A DNA stretch of 64,000 nt. It comes from Acidimicrobiia bacterium (GTDB lineage: Bacteria > Actinomycetota > Acidimicrobiia > Acidimicrobiales > Aldehydirespiratoraceae). Below the pieces are notes generated by a model. It worked only from the letters and a program-made list of their open reading frames with translations. It did not search any database and was not told where the DNA came from. Location of the stretch: NCBI GenBank assembly GCA_022828135.1, contig JAJEJB010000051.1, positions 1 to 64,000 on the forward strand, written 5' to 3'. Numbering within the stretch: position 1 is the stretch's first letter; every line of letters starts with the position of its first letter. Below are positions 1-7,109 of this stretch, piece after piece. The translations under genes and the position numbers were made by a program.

Positions 1-619
1 CTCCGGGACACATCCCCGTATCCGGTTCTGTGCCCTGACCCCCGCCCCGGACGGCTCCGTGGCGTTGGCCTGAATCACCCGGCGATACCCGTCGGCACCT
101 CCTGAGACTCCGGTTCTCCCCGTTCCCCGTCGGGATCGGACTCGACCCGGTGCCTCGGCGACACACCCTCACCTTGAGGCGTATTCCGGTGACTCCCTCG
201 CTCACCCGGCGGTGTGCTCGGTTGTCGCCGGGCCTCCCGGCGAGGTGATCCTCCTCCGATCTTGCTGTCACCCTCCCCCGTCGGGGATTCCTACCGCTCG
301 CTCGGAGGCGAACCTCCGTGTCCCCGGCTGACCCACCGGCTCCTGCGAACCGGTCTGGCTGGCTGGGTGTCCTCTGCGGACCGCTCCATCGACTCCGCTC
401 CGCTGCTTCGGGCCGAGGCCCTCGACTGCTGATCCAGTGTCTCCGTCGCTGCTCACTTCGGACGCTGCGCATCTTGGGGGGTCCGCTCCGGGTTGTCAAC
501 CCGAAAACGCGAAATCCCCATCGAAATCCCGAGCATTTTCGAGAAATCCCCAAGCAGCGCCCGGTTATGCACAGTGCGGTCACAGTCTGGCGTCGATTCG
601 GGGGCTCCGAACGGTCCGA
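1..619. other. Non-coding, hairpin-rich stretch; no gene recognised
   Basis: No reading frame here resembles a protein. The stretch holds several perfect short stem-loops: 226-242 (7-bp stem, 3-nt loop), 303-318 (6-bp stem; the minus strand reads it with a TTCG loop), and 276-286 (CCCC/GGGG). The octamer GAAATCCC occurs three times at 511-518, 523-530 and 543-550 in a locally AT-richer patch. I looked for RNase P, tmRNA, SRP RNA and cobalamin or c-di-AMP riboswitch signatures on both strands and found none convincing. It could be a structured non-coding RNA, probably on the minus strand, or decayed sequence. Confidence 0.4.
565..573 (+). promoter_or_regulatory. Consensus DnaA-box sequence
   Basis: TTATGCACA matches the TTATNCACA DnaA-box consensus exactly. 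It lies just inside the AT-richer patch left of the GDPD gene. A second perfect box lies at 1419-1427. No dnaA, dnaN or gyrB is present, so an origin is unlikely; the box may be fortuitous or a DnaA-titrating or regulatory site. Confidence 0.35.
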
Positions 620-1381
620 TCAGGCCTCCCAGTGGCCCCGCTCGATCATCACCCGGCGCAATACCGAGGGTCGGTCGGTCATGATGCCGTCCACCCCCAT
701 GTCTAGGAGGCGGTGCATCTCAGCCGGCTCGTCGATGGTCCAGACATGGACCGCGATCCCGTGACGATGGGCCACATCCAGCACCGCGGGCCGCACCAGC
801 GTCAGGCCCTTGGAGCGGACCGGCACCTGGGCGGCGTGGAAGTCGAAGGACGCCGGCGCCGGAACCCGGGCCGAGGCGGCCAGCAGGCGGGCGATCCCCC
901 TGGGCCCGGCGCCGACGCACAGCGAGGCCCCGATCCGGTCGCGCACCCGTCGGGTGCGCCGGTCCGAGAACGAGCACACGCACACCCGCTCGACCGCGCC
1001 GGTTCGCCGGAGAACCTCCACCAGCGGCTCGACCGCGGCGTCGCTCTTGGGATCGATGTTGATCCTGGTGTCCGGCAACTCCTCGAGGAGCTCGTCGAGG
1101 CGCAGGATCGGGTCGGTGCCGGCGACCAGGGCACGCCGGACCTGGCTCCACTCAAGGTCACTGACGACGCCCCGGCCGTCGGTGACCCGGTCCAGGGAGT
1201 CGTCGTGGAAGGCCACCGCGACCCCGTCGGCGGTGGCGTGGACATCGGTCTCCACATGGGTGTAGCCCAGTTCCACGGCGTGGCGGAACGCTCGCATGGT
1301 GTTCTCGGGGAACTCCTCGGCCCCGCCCCGGTGGGCGAAGGCGATGGGCCCGTCCACGTCCAGGTAGGGGCGGCCCGCCAT
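620..1381 (-). CDS. Glycerophosphodiester phosphodiesterase family protein
   Basis: A 253-residue GDPD-family TIM-barrel enzyme, expected to hydrolyse glycerophosphodiesters to sn-glycerol 3-phosphate and an alcohol. The family signature is clear: AHRGG near the N-terminus (catalytic His), PENT, then ETDVHATADG with the metal-binding Glu and Asp, and FHDDSLDR with the second catalytic His. The C-terminal VHVWTIDEP and DGIMTDRP segments are also typical. No signal peptide is seen, so a cytoplasmic enzyme is likely. The start at 1381 was chosen because a TACGGT box lies exactly 6 nt upstream, as in the pafA promoter; a longer frame from 1426 has no such support. It diverges from pyk. A paralogue lies at 57671-58417. 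Confidence 0.9.
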   Translation of the reverse strand: MAGRPYLDVDGPIAFAHRGGAEEFPENTMRAFRHAVELGYTHVETDVHATADGVAVAFHDDSLDRVTDGRGVVSDLEWSQVRRALVAGTDPILRLDELLEELPDTRINIDPKSDAAVEPLVEVLRRTGAVERVCVCSFSDRRTRRVRDRIGASLCVGAGPRGIARLLAASARVPAPASFDFHAAQVPVRSKGLTLVRPAVLDVAHRHGIAVHVWTIDEPAEMHRLLDMGVDGIMTDRPSVLRRVMIERGHWEA

Positions 1382-1387
1382 GGGTGC

Positions 1388-1393
1388 ACCGTA
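1388..1393 (-). promoter_or_regulatory. Putative -10 box, leaderless GDPD gene
   Basis: On the minus strand TACGGT is followed by 6 nt and the ATG at 1381. This TANNNT-to-start spacing recurs before several genes here. No ribosome binding site lies between, so the transcript is probably leaderless. Confidence 0.5.
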
Positions 1394-1418
1394 GTGGGCG
1401 CATCGTGCAGGCCGGCAG

Positions 1419-1427
1419 TTATCCACA
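1419..1427 (+). promoter_or_regulatory. Consensus DnaA-box sequence in divergent promoter
   Basis: TTATCCACA, an exact TTATNCACA match, lies between the divergent GDPD and pyk promoters, about 20 nt upstream of the pyk -10 box. DnaA control of pyk is a possibility only; chance occurrence cannot be excluded. Confidence 0.35.
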
Positions 1428-1445
1428 GGTGTCCACCGCCGGCGG

Positions 1446-1451
1446 TAGCGT
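1446..1451 (+). promoter_or_regulatory. Putative -10 box, leaderless pyk
   Basis: TAGCGT is followed by 7 nt and the ATG of pyk at 1459. No Shine-Dalgarno sequence is present, so the message may be leaderless. Confidence 0.5.
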
Positions 1452-1458
1452 TGTGGGC

Positions 1459-2892
1459 ATGCAGCGCCGTACGAAGATCGTCGCCACCATCGGTCCGGCC
1501 AGCGAGGACGAGTCCACGCTGCGGGACATGATGGCCGCCGGAATGGACGTGGCCCGCATCGGCCTGGCCCACGGATCCCTCGACGAGGCCATCGAGCGAT
1601 ACCGGCGCATCCGCCGGGTCGCCGAGCAGGAGAGCCGGCCGGTGGGGATCCTGGTGGACCTTCCCGGTCCCAAGGTACGGGCGGCCAGCTTCGGCGAGGA
1701 TCCCGTGCGGTTCCACCCCGACAGCACCGTCGAGCTGGTGGTCGGCAGCGAGCGCTCGACCGACACCGTCTTGGAGGTGGACTACGAGGGCCTGATGGAC
1801 GACGTGCTGGTCGGGGACACGCTCGACGTCGGCGACGGGCGGGTGGTGCTCGACGTCATCGACAAGGGCGGCGACCGTCTCAAGGTCCGCGTAATCCACG
1901 GCGGCGTCCTGTCGGGCTGTCCCGGCGTGCACATTCCCTCCGACCGGCTGCGGATGTCCACGCCGACCCCCAGCGACTTCGCGGCGCTCGACGCCTTCAT
2001 CGAGCTCGGCGTGGACATGGTGGCCGTATCCTTCGTGCGCTCCGCCCACGACATCCGGCGGGTCGGCACCGAGCCCCATCCCCGGGGCCCGCTGGTGATC
2101 GCCAAGATCGAGACCAGGGCGGCCGTGCAGAACCTGGCCGGCATCATCGACACCGCCGGGGCGATCATGGTGGCCCGCGGCGACCTCGGCAGCGAGTGCA
2201 GCATCGAGGAGCTGCCCCACCTCCAGAAGCAGATCATCCAGCAGTGCATCGCCGGCGGCCGCCCGGTCATCACCGCCACCCAGATGCTCGAGTCGATGGT
2301 GTCGCGCCCGTCGCCCACCCGGGCCGAGGCCAGCGACGTGGCCAACGCCGTCTTCGACGGCTCCTCGGCGCTGATGCTCTCGGGCGAGACCGCCATCGGG
2401 ACCGACCCGGCGAACGTGGTCCGCACCATGGACCGCATCGCCCAGCGGGCCGACGAGGAGTTCGACTACGAGCTGTGGGCCGAGCGTCTCGCCGAGCTGC
2501 GCATGACCGACGACTCCAGCCACGACGCCGCCTCGATCACCGACGCCATGACCATGGCGGCCTGGCGGGCCGCCGACGGGCTGGGGATCTCCACCATCCT
2601 GGCCATCTCCGGCACCGGCTTCACCGTGCGGTCCATGGCCCGGTTCCGGCCCCATGCCCGGATCATCGGCCTGTCCCACAACTCCAGGACGGTGCAGCAG
2701 CTCACCCTGAGCTGGGGCACCACACCGGTGCTGGTCAAGGACCGGGGCTCCAACGAGGAGATGGTTCGCCAGGCGGTGGCGGTGGCCCGCGACCGGGACT
2801 TCGCCCGCTCCGGTGAGATCGTCGGGATCCTGGCCGGCGCGGACAACCGGTCCCGCAGCGCCAACGTGCTCCGTCTGGAGCGCGTCCCCTAG
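1459..2892 (+). CDS. pyk: Pyruvate kinase
   Basis: A 477-residue pyruvate kinase, converting phosphoenolpyruvate and ADP to pyruvate and ATP in glycolysis. Landmarks are KIVATIGPAS at the N-terminus, the catalytic lysine in AKIE, the metal ligands in KIE and MVARGDLG, and ITATQMLESM. A B-domain and a C-terminal regulatory domain are present, so it is full length. Two positions are unusual. The NFSHG motif that helps bind K+ reads GLAHG, and the DTKGPEIRT loop reads DLPGPKVRA, with Lys where K+-dependent enzymes have Glu117 and Leu at position 113. That residue set is the one known for K+-independent pyruvate kinases. The ATG at 1459 is set by the homology start and by the TAGCGT box 7 nt upstream. 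Confidence 0.95.
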   Translation: MQRRTKIVATIGPASEDESTLRDMMAAGMDVARIGLAHGSLDEAIERYRRIRRVAEQESRPVGILVDLPGPKVRAASFGEDPVRFHPDSTVELVVGSERSTDTVLEVDYEGLMDDVLVGDTLDVGDGRVVLDVIDKGGDRLKVRVIHGGVLSGCPGVHIPSDRLRMSTPTPSDFAALDAFIELGVDMVAVSFVRSAHDIRRVGTEPHPRGPLVIAKIETRAAVQNLAGIIDTAGAIMVARGDLGSECSIEELPHLQKQIIQQCIAGGRPVITATQMLESMVSRPSPTRAEASDVANAVFDGSSALMLSGETAIGTDPANVVRTMDRIAQRADEEFDYELWAERLAELRMTDDSSHDAASITDAMTMAAWRAADGLGISTILAISGTGFTVRSMARFRPHARIIGLSHNSRTVQQLTLSWGTTPVLVKDRGSNEEMVRQAVAVARDRDFARSGEIVGILAGADNRSRSANVLRLERVP

Positions 2893-2921
2893 CGGATCCG
2901 CGGCTCTCAGCAGCTCGGGCC

Positions 2922-4160
2922 ATGGCCATCGATTTCACGCTGTCGCCCGAGGTGGAGGAGCTGCGGCGAAGGGTCCGCGCCTTCGTCGAGGAGGTCATCG
3001 CTCCGGTGGCCGACCGGATCGAGGGAAGCGACGGCGGGACGGGACTCGCCGGCAAGGAGCGGGTCTCGGCCCTGATCGGCCTGCGCAAACAGGCCAGGGC
3101 GGCCGGGCTCTGGCTGCCGCACATGCCGCCGGAGTGGGGCGGGATGGGCCTCGGGCACGTCGAGTTGGCCATGGTGCAGGCCGAGGCGGCCAAGTCCTAC
3201 TACGGGCCGTGGGTGTTCAACTGCCAGGCGCCCGACGAGGGCAACATGCACACCCTGCTGCACTGGGCCACACCCGAGCAGGCCGAGCGATACCTGAGGC
3301 CGCTGTGCACCGGGACGGCGCGGTCTTGCTTCGCCATGACCGAGCCCGAGGTCGCCGGGTCCGATCCCACGTTGATACAGACCCGTGCGTATCCCGACGG
3401 CGACGAGTGGGTGATCAACGGCCGCAAGTGGTTCATCTCCCAGGCCCACCGGGCCGACTTCGCCATCCTCATCTGCCGCACCGAGGACGACCCCGACATC
3501 CCCCAGGCGGCCAACACCGCGTTCATAATCGACCTTCCCCACGACGGCTGGAACGAGGTCCGCGAGATCGAGACCATGCACGGCAGCACCGGCCATTCCG
3601 AGATCCTTATCGAGGACCTCCGCGTCCACGACGACCGGAGGCTCGGCGGCCGGGGACAGGGCCACCTGCTCGGCCAGTACCGGCTCGGGCCGGCCCGCCT
3701 AGCCCACTGCATGCGGTGGATCGCCCAAGCAGAGACCGCCCTCGACATGATGGTCGAACGCGCCCTGAACCGCTTCTCCCACGGCTCGCTCCTGGCTGAG
3801 AAGCAGGGGATCCAGTGGATGATCGCCGACTCGGCGATGGAGGTCTACCAGTCCAAGCTCATGGTCCTCCACGCGGCCTACAAGATCGACCGCGGCGAGG
3901 ACTTCAAGTCCGAGGTGTCAATGGCGAAGCACTTCGTGGCCAACACCCTCAACCGGGTGATCGACCGTTCGATCCAGGTGCACGGCGCGCTCGGCTACTC
4001 GACCGACACCCCGCTCGCCCACATGTACCAGCACGCCCGCTGGGCCCGCTTCGCCGACGGTGCCGACGAGATACACCAGATGCGGATCGCGCAGCGCACG
4101 ATTGCGGCCTTCAGCGACACCGGGTCCACCCGTCGTGCCACGGGAGACCTTCCCATCTGA
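2922..4160 (+). CDS. Acyl-CoA dehydrogenase, ACAD10/11-like
   Basis: A 412-residue FAD-dependent acyl-CoA dehydrogenase, which introduces an alpha-beta double bond in an acyl-CoA. The middle-domain signature CFAMTEPEVAGSDP and the C-terminal VHGALGYSTDTPLAHMYQHAR are intact. The usual YEGT catalytic-loop sequence is replaced by ADGADEIHQ, as in ACAD10/11-type enzymes, which take the catalytic acid from another place. Substrate is therefore uncertain; ACAD11-like enzymes act on long-chain or 4-hydroxy acyl-CoAs. It begins 29 nt after pyk, on the same strand, and is followed closely by an SDR gene, so co-transcription is likely. Confidence 0.9.
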   Translation: MAIDFTLSPEVEELRRRVRAFVEEVIAPVADRIEGSDGGTGLAGKERVSALIGLRKQARAAGLWLPHMPPEWGGMGLGHVELAMVQAEAAKSYYGPWVFNCQAPDEGNMHTLLHWATPEQAERYLRPLCTGTARSCFAMTEPEVAGSDPTLIQTRAYPDGDEWVINGRKWFISQAHRADFAILICRTEDDPDIPQAANTAFIIDLPHDGWNEVREIETMHGSTGHSEILIEDLRVHDDRRLGGRGQGHLLGQYRLGPARLAHCMRWIAQAETALDMMVERALNRFSHGSLLAEKQGIQWMIADSAMEVYQSKLMVLHAAYKIDRGEDFKSEVSMAKHFVANTLNRVIDRSIQVHGALGYSTDTPLAHMYQHARWARFADGADEIHQMRIAQRTIAAFSDTGSTRRATGDLPI

Positions 4161-4197
4161 GGCATCAGCCAGAACAGCCGGCACGAGGAGTGTGATC

Positions 4198-5154
4198 GTG
4201 AGAGCGTTCAGTGCAGAGTCGACGACCGACGAGGTCCTCGAGGGTGTCGATCTCTCAGGTCGCACCGTCGCGATCACCGGAGCGTCGAGCGGTCTGGGCG
4301 AGGAGTCGGCGAGGGCGCTGTCGGCCACGGGCGCACGGGTCCTGATGCTCGCACGCGATCGGGAGAAGAACGCCGGGGCGGCACAGCGCATTCGGGCGAC
4401 CGTGCCCGACGCCGACCTCGCCCTGTACCCGGTCGACCTCGCCGACCTCGCCAGCATCGAATCCTTCGCCGGCGCGGTCGGGGCCGACATCGACCGCATC
4501 GACGTTCTCCTCAACAACGCCGGGGTCATGGGCTGCCCCGAGGGGAGGACCGCCGACGGCTTCGAGACCCAGTTCGGCACCAACCACCTCGGGCATTTTG
4601 CGCTCACGGCCCGGCTCCTGCCTCTGTTGCTGGCGGCTGACCGGCCCCGTGTGGTGACGCTGTCGTCGGGCGGTCACCGGATCTCCGACGTGGCGTTGGA
4701 CGATCCGAACTTCGATAGGGCCGACTACGACCCGTGGATCGCCTACGGCCGGTCCAAGAGCGCCAACGCACGCTTCGCCGCCGAGTTGGCCCGGCGCCAT
4801 GGCGAGCGACTGATCTCGGTATCGGTGCACCCCGGCGCGATCGTCACGAACCTCGGCCGCCACCTGACGCCGGAAATGATCGAGCGCCTGATGGCGCGGC
4901 GAGCCGAGAACGAAGCCGGGGGCCAGGGCGGCGGCGGGCTGAGGTTCAAGAGTGTCGAGGCCGGCGCAGCCACCCAGCTGTGGGCCGCCACCGCCGTCGA
5001 GGTGGCCGGCCACAACGGCGCCTACCTGGCCGACTGCGGGCCGACGATCGTCGGGCCGGGCGAGACCGGGCGGATGGCCTATCTCGACGATGCGGAGACC
5101 TCGACGCGGCTCTGGGCGTTGAGCGAGGAGCTCGTCGGATTGACGTTCGACTGA
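4198..5154 (+). CDS. Short-chain dehydrogenase/reductase, retinol dehydrogenase/WWOX-like
   Basis: A 318-residue SDR with a Rossmann fold: TGASSGLGEES cofactor motif, LLNNAGVMG, the serine in VVTLSSGGH, and the catalytic YGRSK. It resembles the retinol dehydrogenase/WWOX-like group, which usually prefers NADP(H). The substrate cannot be told from sequence. The GTG at 4198 was chosen because GAGGAG at 4185-4190 lies 7 nt upstream; a GTG at 4192 is in frame but too close, and a longer frame would run into the acyl-CoA dehydrogenase. It ends 22 nt before the convergent small membrane gene. Confidence 0.88.
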   Translation: MRAFSAESTTDEVLEGVDLSGRTVAITGASSGLGEESARALSATGARVLMLARDREKNAGAAQRIRATVPDADLALYPVDLADLASIESFAGAVGADIDRIDVLLNNAGVMGCPEGRTADGFETQFGTNHLGHFALTARLLPLLLAADRPRVVTLSSGGHRISDVALDDPNFDRADYDPWIAYGRSKSANARFAAELARRHGERLISVSVHPGAIVTNLGRHLTPEMIERLMARRAENEAGGQGGGGLRFKSVEAGAATQLWAATAVEVAGHNGAYLADCGPTIVGPGETGRMAYLDDAETSTRLWALSEELVGLTFD

Positions 5155-5176
5155 GAACCGTCCGGTCGGGCTCCGG

Positions 5177-5440
5177 TCAGGCGCAGTTGGGGTTGGTGTC
5201 GGCGGGAACGGCGACCTCCTGGCCGTACAGCTTGCACGAGCAGGTCTCCACGCAGTCCTGCAGATCGGCGCGTTGCAGCCACAGGCTCGCAGCCAGCGCG
5301 CCGATGAGCACCACCAGCACGAGGCGCAGCAGCAGCCTGCGCACGACTCGCATCACCAGCGCGGCAAGGACCCCTAGGGCCACGATCGCGCCGAGGAGGA
5401 CTGCCTGCAGAGACTCGGCGTCGACCCACTCACCCATCAC
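5177..5440 (-). CDS. Small membrane protein with C-terminal cysteines
   Basis: An 87-residue protein of unknown function. One long hydrophobic stretch (about residues 12-30), a basic patch RVVRRLLLR, and a second hydrophobic segment (about 38-53) suggest two membrane helices. The C-terminal tail has four cysteines (DCVETCSCK and a final NC), which could form disulfides outside the cell. The GTG start at 5440 has a TAACGT box 8 nt upstream; an ATG three bases further in is equally possible. It is convergent with the SDR gene. No family was recognised. Confidence 0.55.
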   Translation of the reverse strand: MMGEWVDAESLQAVLLGAIVALGVLAALVMRVVRRLLLRLVLVVLIGALAASLWLQRADLQDCVETCSCKLYGQEVAVPADTNPNCA

Positions 5441-5506
5441 CGCCGGGCACGTTACCTATCGCCTCGACGGACAGGTGAAGGCCCCGCTGCGCGATGCTGC
5501 CACTCC

Positions 5507-5585
5507 CGCTCCTGTTCGCTTCGCTCACGGGCCGCTCGGGCCTGCCTGCCGCTCTTGTTCGCTGCGCTCACGGGCCGCTGGGCCT
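5507..5585 (+). repeat. Dispersed intergenic repeat, tandem pair
   Basis: Two copies of the window-wide intergenic repeat, at about 5507-5543 and 5549-5585, 42 nt apart. Each has a left part like CCCGCTCCTGTTCGCT and a core like CGCTCACGGGCCGCTCGGGC; the second copy lacks one C in the core. They sit upstream of the DUF3151 gene promoter. Confidence 0.85.
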
Positions 5586-5637
5586 TGGGGCCTCGCCCGT
5601 ATGAGCCGGATCGGCCCGCCAATTCGCTCGGCCTCTG

Positions 5638-5643
5638 TAGCCT
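5638..5643 (+). promoter_or_regulatory. Putative -10 box, leaderless DUF3151 gene
   Basis: TAGCCT is followed by 8 nt and the ATG at 5652, with no ribosome binding site between. Confidence 0.45.
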
Positions 5644-5651
5644 CGGCGGCG

Positions 5652-6110
5652 ATGAGCGACGCCGGTGTTCCCCTCCTGCGGCACGGTCCGCCCGAGACCG
5701 TCCTGCCCCCCGAGCCCGACGAGGCTCGGGCCGCGCTGGCGGCGGCCGCCGCCAGCGACGATCCCGTGACCGCATTGAGCGCAACCTGCGAGCGCCGGCC
5801 GGTAAGCCTGGAGGCCTGGGCCTCGCTGGGCGAGACCCTGGAGTCGACGGGCGCGCCACCGGCTCTGGCCTACGCCGCGTTCCGCACCGGGTACCACCGC
5901 GGCCTGGACCGGCTGAGAGCCAGCGGCTGGCGCGGCTCCGGCTACGTGCGCTGGAAGTATCCGTCGAACCGCGGGTTCTTGCGCGCCCTCAGCGGGCTGC
6001 AGCGTGTCGCCGGGCGGATAGGGGAGACCGACGAGGCTGAGCGGTGCGCTCTATTCCTGGTCCAGCTCGACCCTGACTGGCATCCAGACAGTTCGGGGCC
6101 GCGTGGATAG
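5652..6110 (+). CDS. DUF3151 family protein
   Basis: A 152-residue protein of the actinobacterial DUF3151 family, function unknown. The family pattern is recognisable: LPPEPDEARAAL near the N-terminus, then RTGYHRGLDRLRASGWRG and PSNRGFLRALSGLQRVAGRIGE, ending with a conserved Glu-Arg-Cys segment. It has no signal peptide or membrane helix and looks like an all-helical cytoplasmic protein. The ATG at 5652 follows a TAGCCT box. Its stop overlaps the GTG start of the MobA-rhodanese gene, so the two are probably translated together. Confidence 0.8.
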   Translation: MSDAGVPLLRHGPPETVLPPEPDEARAALAAAAASDDPVTALSATCERRPVSLEAWASLGETLESTGAPPALAYAAFRTGYHRGLDRLRASGWRGSGYVRWKYPSNRGFLRALSGLQRVAGRIGETDEAERCALFLVQLDPDWHPDSSGPRG

Positions 6111-7101
6111 ATCGGCGTCATCCCTGCGCTGCATGGGAGCCGTGCTGGCGGGTGGGGCCAGCTCCAGGATGGGCAGCGACAAGGCGTTCATCGAGATCGA
6201 GGGAGAGCCGATGGTGGCTCGTGCCGCGGGCGCGCTGCGGGCCGCGGGGGCCGCTCCGGTGCTGGTGGTGGGCGGGGACCATGCCCGCCTCAGCGCCCTG
6301 GGCCTGGACCACGTGCCGGACCGCCATCCTGGCGAGGGCCCGCTGGGAGGGGTGATCACCGCGCTCGGCGCGCTCGGCCCGCTCGATGGTTCCGGCCCGG
6401 ACGCGGTGGTGACTCTGCCCTGCGACGTCAAGGCGCCCGACCCGGCCGCAGTGCGGTTGGTGATCGAGCGCCTCGCCGACCCCACCGACCGCTCTGAAGC
6501 GGGCCCACCGCCGGCTGACCTGGTCGTCCCGCTCGGTGGCGGGGTTCCGCAGTGGATGCATGCCGGATGGCACCGGAGCTGCCTGCCGCGCCTGTCGCAG
6601 GCCTTCGCCACCGGAGCGCGGGGGCTGGGCGAGGTGGCCCGGCAGCTGCGGACGGTCGCGGTCGAGGTGCCCGGAACGAGCTGGTTCGCCGACGCGGACC
6701 GTCCCGAGGACCTTCCCCCAACTACGCTTGAAGACGGCCACACAGAAGAGGCGGGAATGCCCGACGAACCCGACATCCCCGAGATAGACATCGACGAACT
6801 CGAGCGTCGGCGAGCGGCCGGAGCGGCCGTGTTCGACGTGCGCGAGCCCGACGAGCACACCGAGGTGCGCATACCGGGCGCCGTTCTGGTGCCGCTGGCG
6901 TCAGTCCCGGAGGCAGTCGAGGAGTTCCGGTCGGCGGCGGCGGACCAGGCGGTGTGCGTGGTGTGCGCGGTCGGGGGCCGCAGCGGGCAGGCCGTCGGGT
7001 TCCTCCGGTCGCTGGGTGTGGACGCGGTCAACGTCGCGGGCGGAACCAATGCCTGGCACCAGTCCGGCCGACCGGTGGAGACGGGCCCCGCGTCCGCCTG
7101 A
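6103..7101 (+). CDS. MobA-like molybdenum cofactor guanylyltransferase fused to rhodanese
   Basis: A 332-residue two-domain protein. Residues about 10-205 are a MobA-type nucleotidyltransferase (LAGGASSRMGSDKA, GPLGGVITAL, TLPCDVKAP), which would add GMP from GTP to molybdopterin. Residues about 219-328 are a rhodanese domain with the active-site loop CAVGGRS, able to carry a persulfide. The two frames are continuous with no stop between them, but an internal ATG at 6757 is preceded by a good GAAGAGGCGGGA ribosome binding site. The rhodanese could therefore also be made alone. The GTG start at 6103 overlaps the DUF3151 stop; an ATG at 6133 is an alternative. This fusion is uncommon; MoeB-rhodanese fusions are better known. 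Confidence 0.85.
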   Translation: MDRSASSLRCMGAVLAGGASSRMGSDKAFIEIEGEPMVARAAGALRAAGAAPVLVVGGDHARLSALGLDHVPDRHPGEGPLGGVITALGALGPLDGSGPDAVVTLPCDVKAPDPAAVRLVIERLADPTDRSEAGPPPADLVVPLGGGVPQWMHAGWHRSCLPRLSQAFATGARGLGEVARQLRTVAVEVPGTSWFADADRPEDLPPTTLEDGHTEEAGMPDEPDIPEIDIDELERRRAAGAAVFDVREPDEHTEVRIPGAVLVPLASVPEAVEEFRSAAADQAVCVVCAVGGRSGQAVGFLRSLGVDAVNVAGGTNAWHQSGRPVETGPASA

Positions 7102-7109
7102 CGGACCCC

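Noticed and set aside
1..619. RNase P RNA, tmRNA or a cobalamin riboswitch on the minus strand
   Set aside because: Fragments such as ACAGAACC and GTCGAGTCCG are suggestive, but the essential conserved blocks (for example GAGGAAAGTCC of RNase P) are absent.
565..1427. Chromosomal origin from two DnaA boxes
   Set aside because: Only two boxes, and no dnaA, dnaN, gyrB or rpmH in the region.
6757..7101. Rhodanese as a fully separate gene
   Set aside because: No stop codon separates it from MobA; kept as one fusion gene with a possible internal start.
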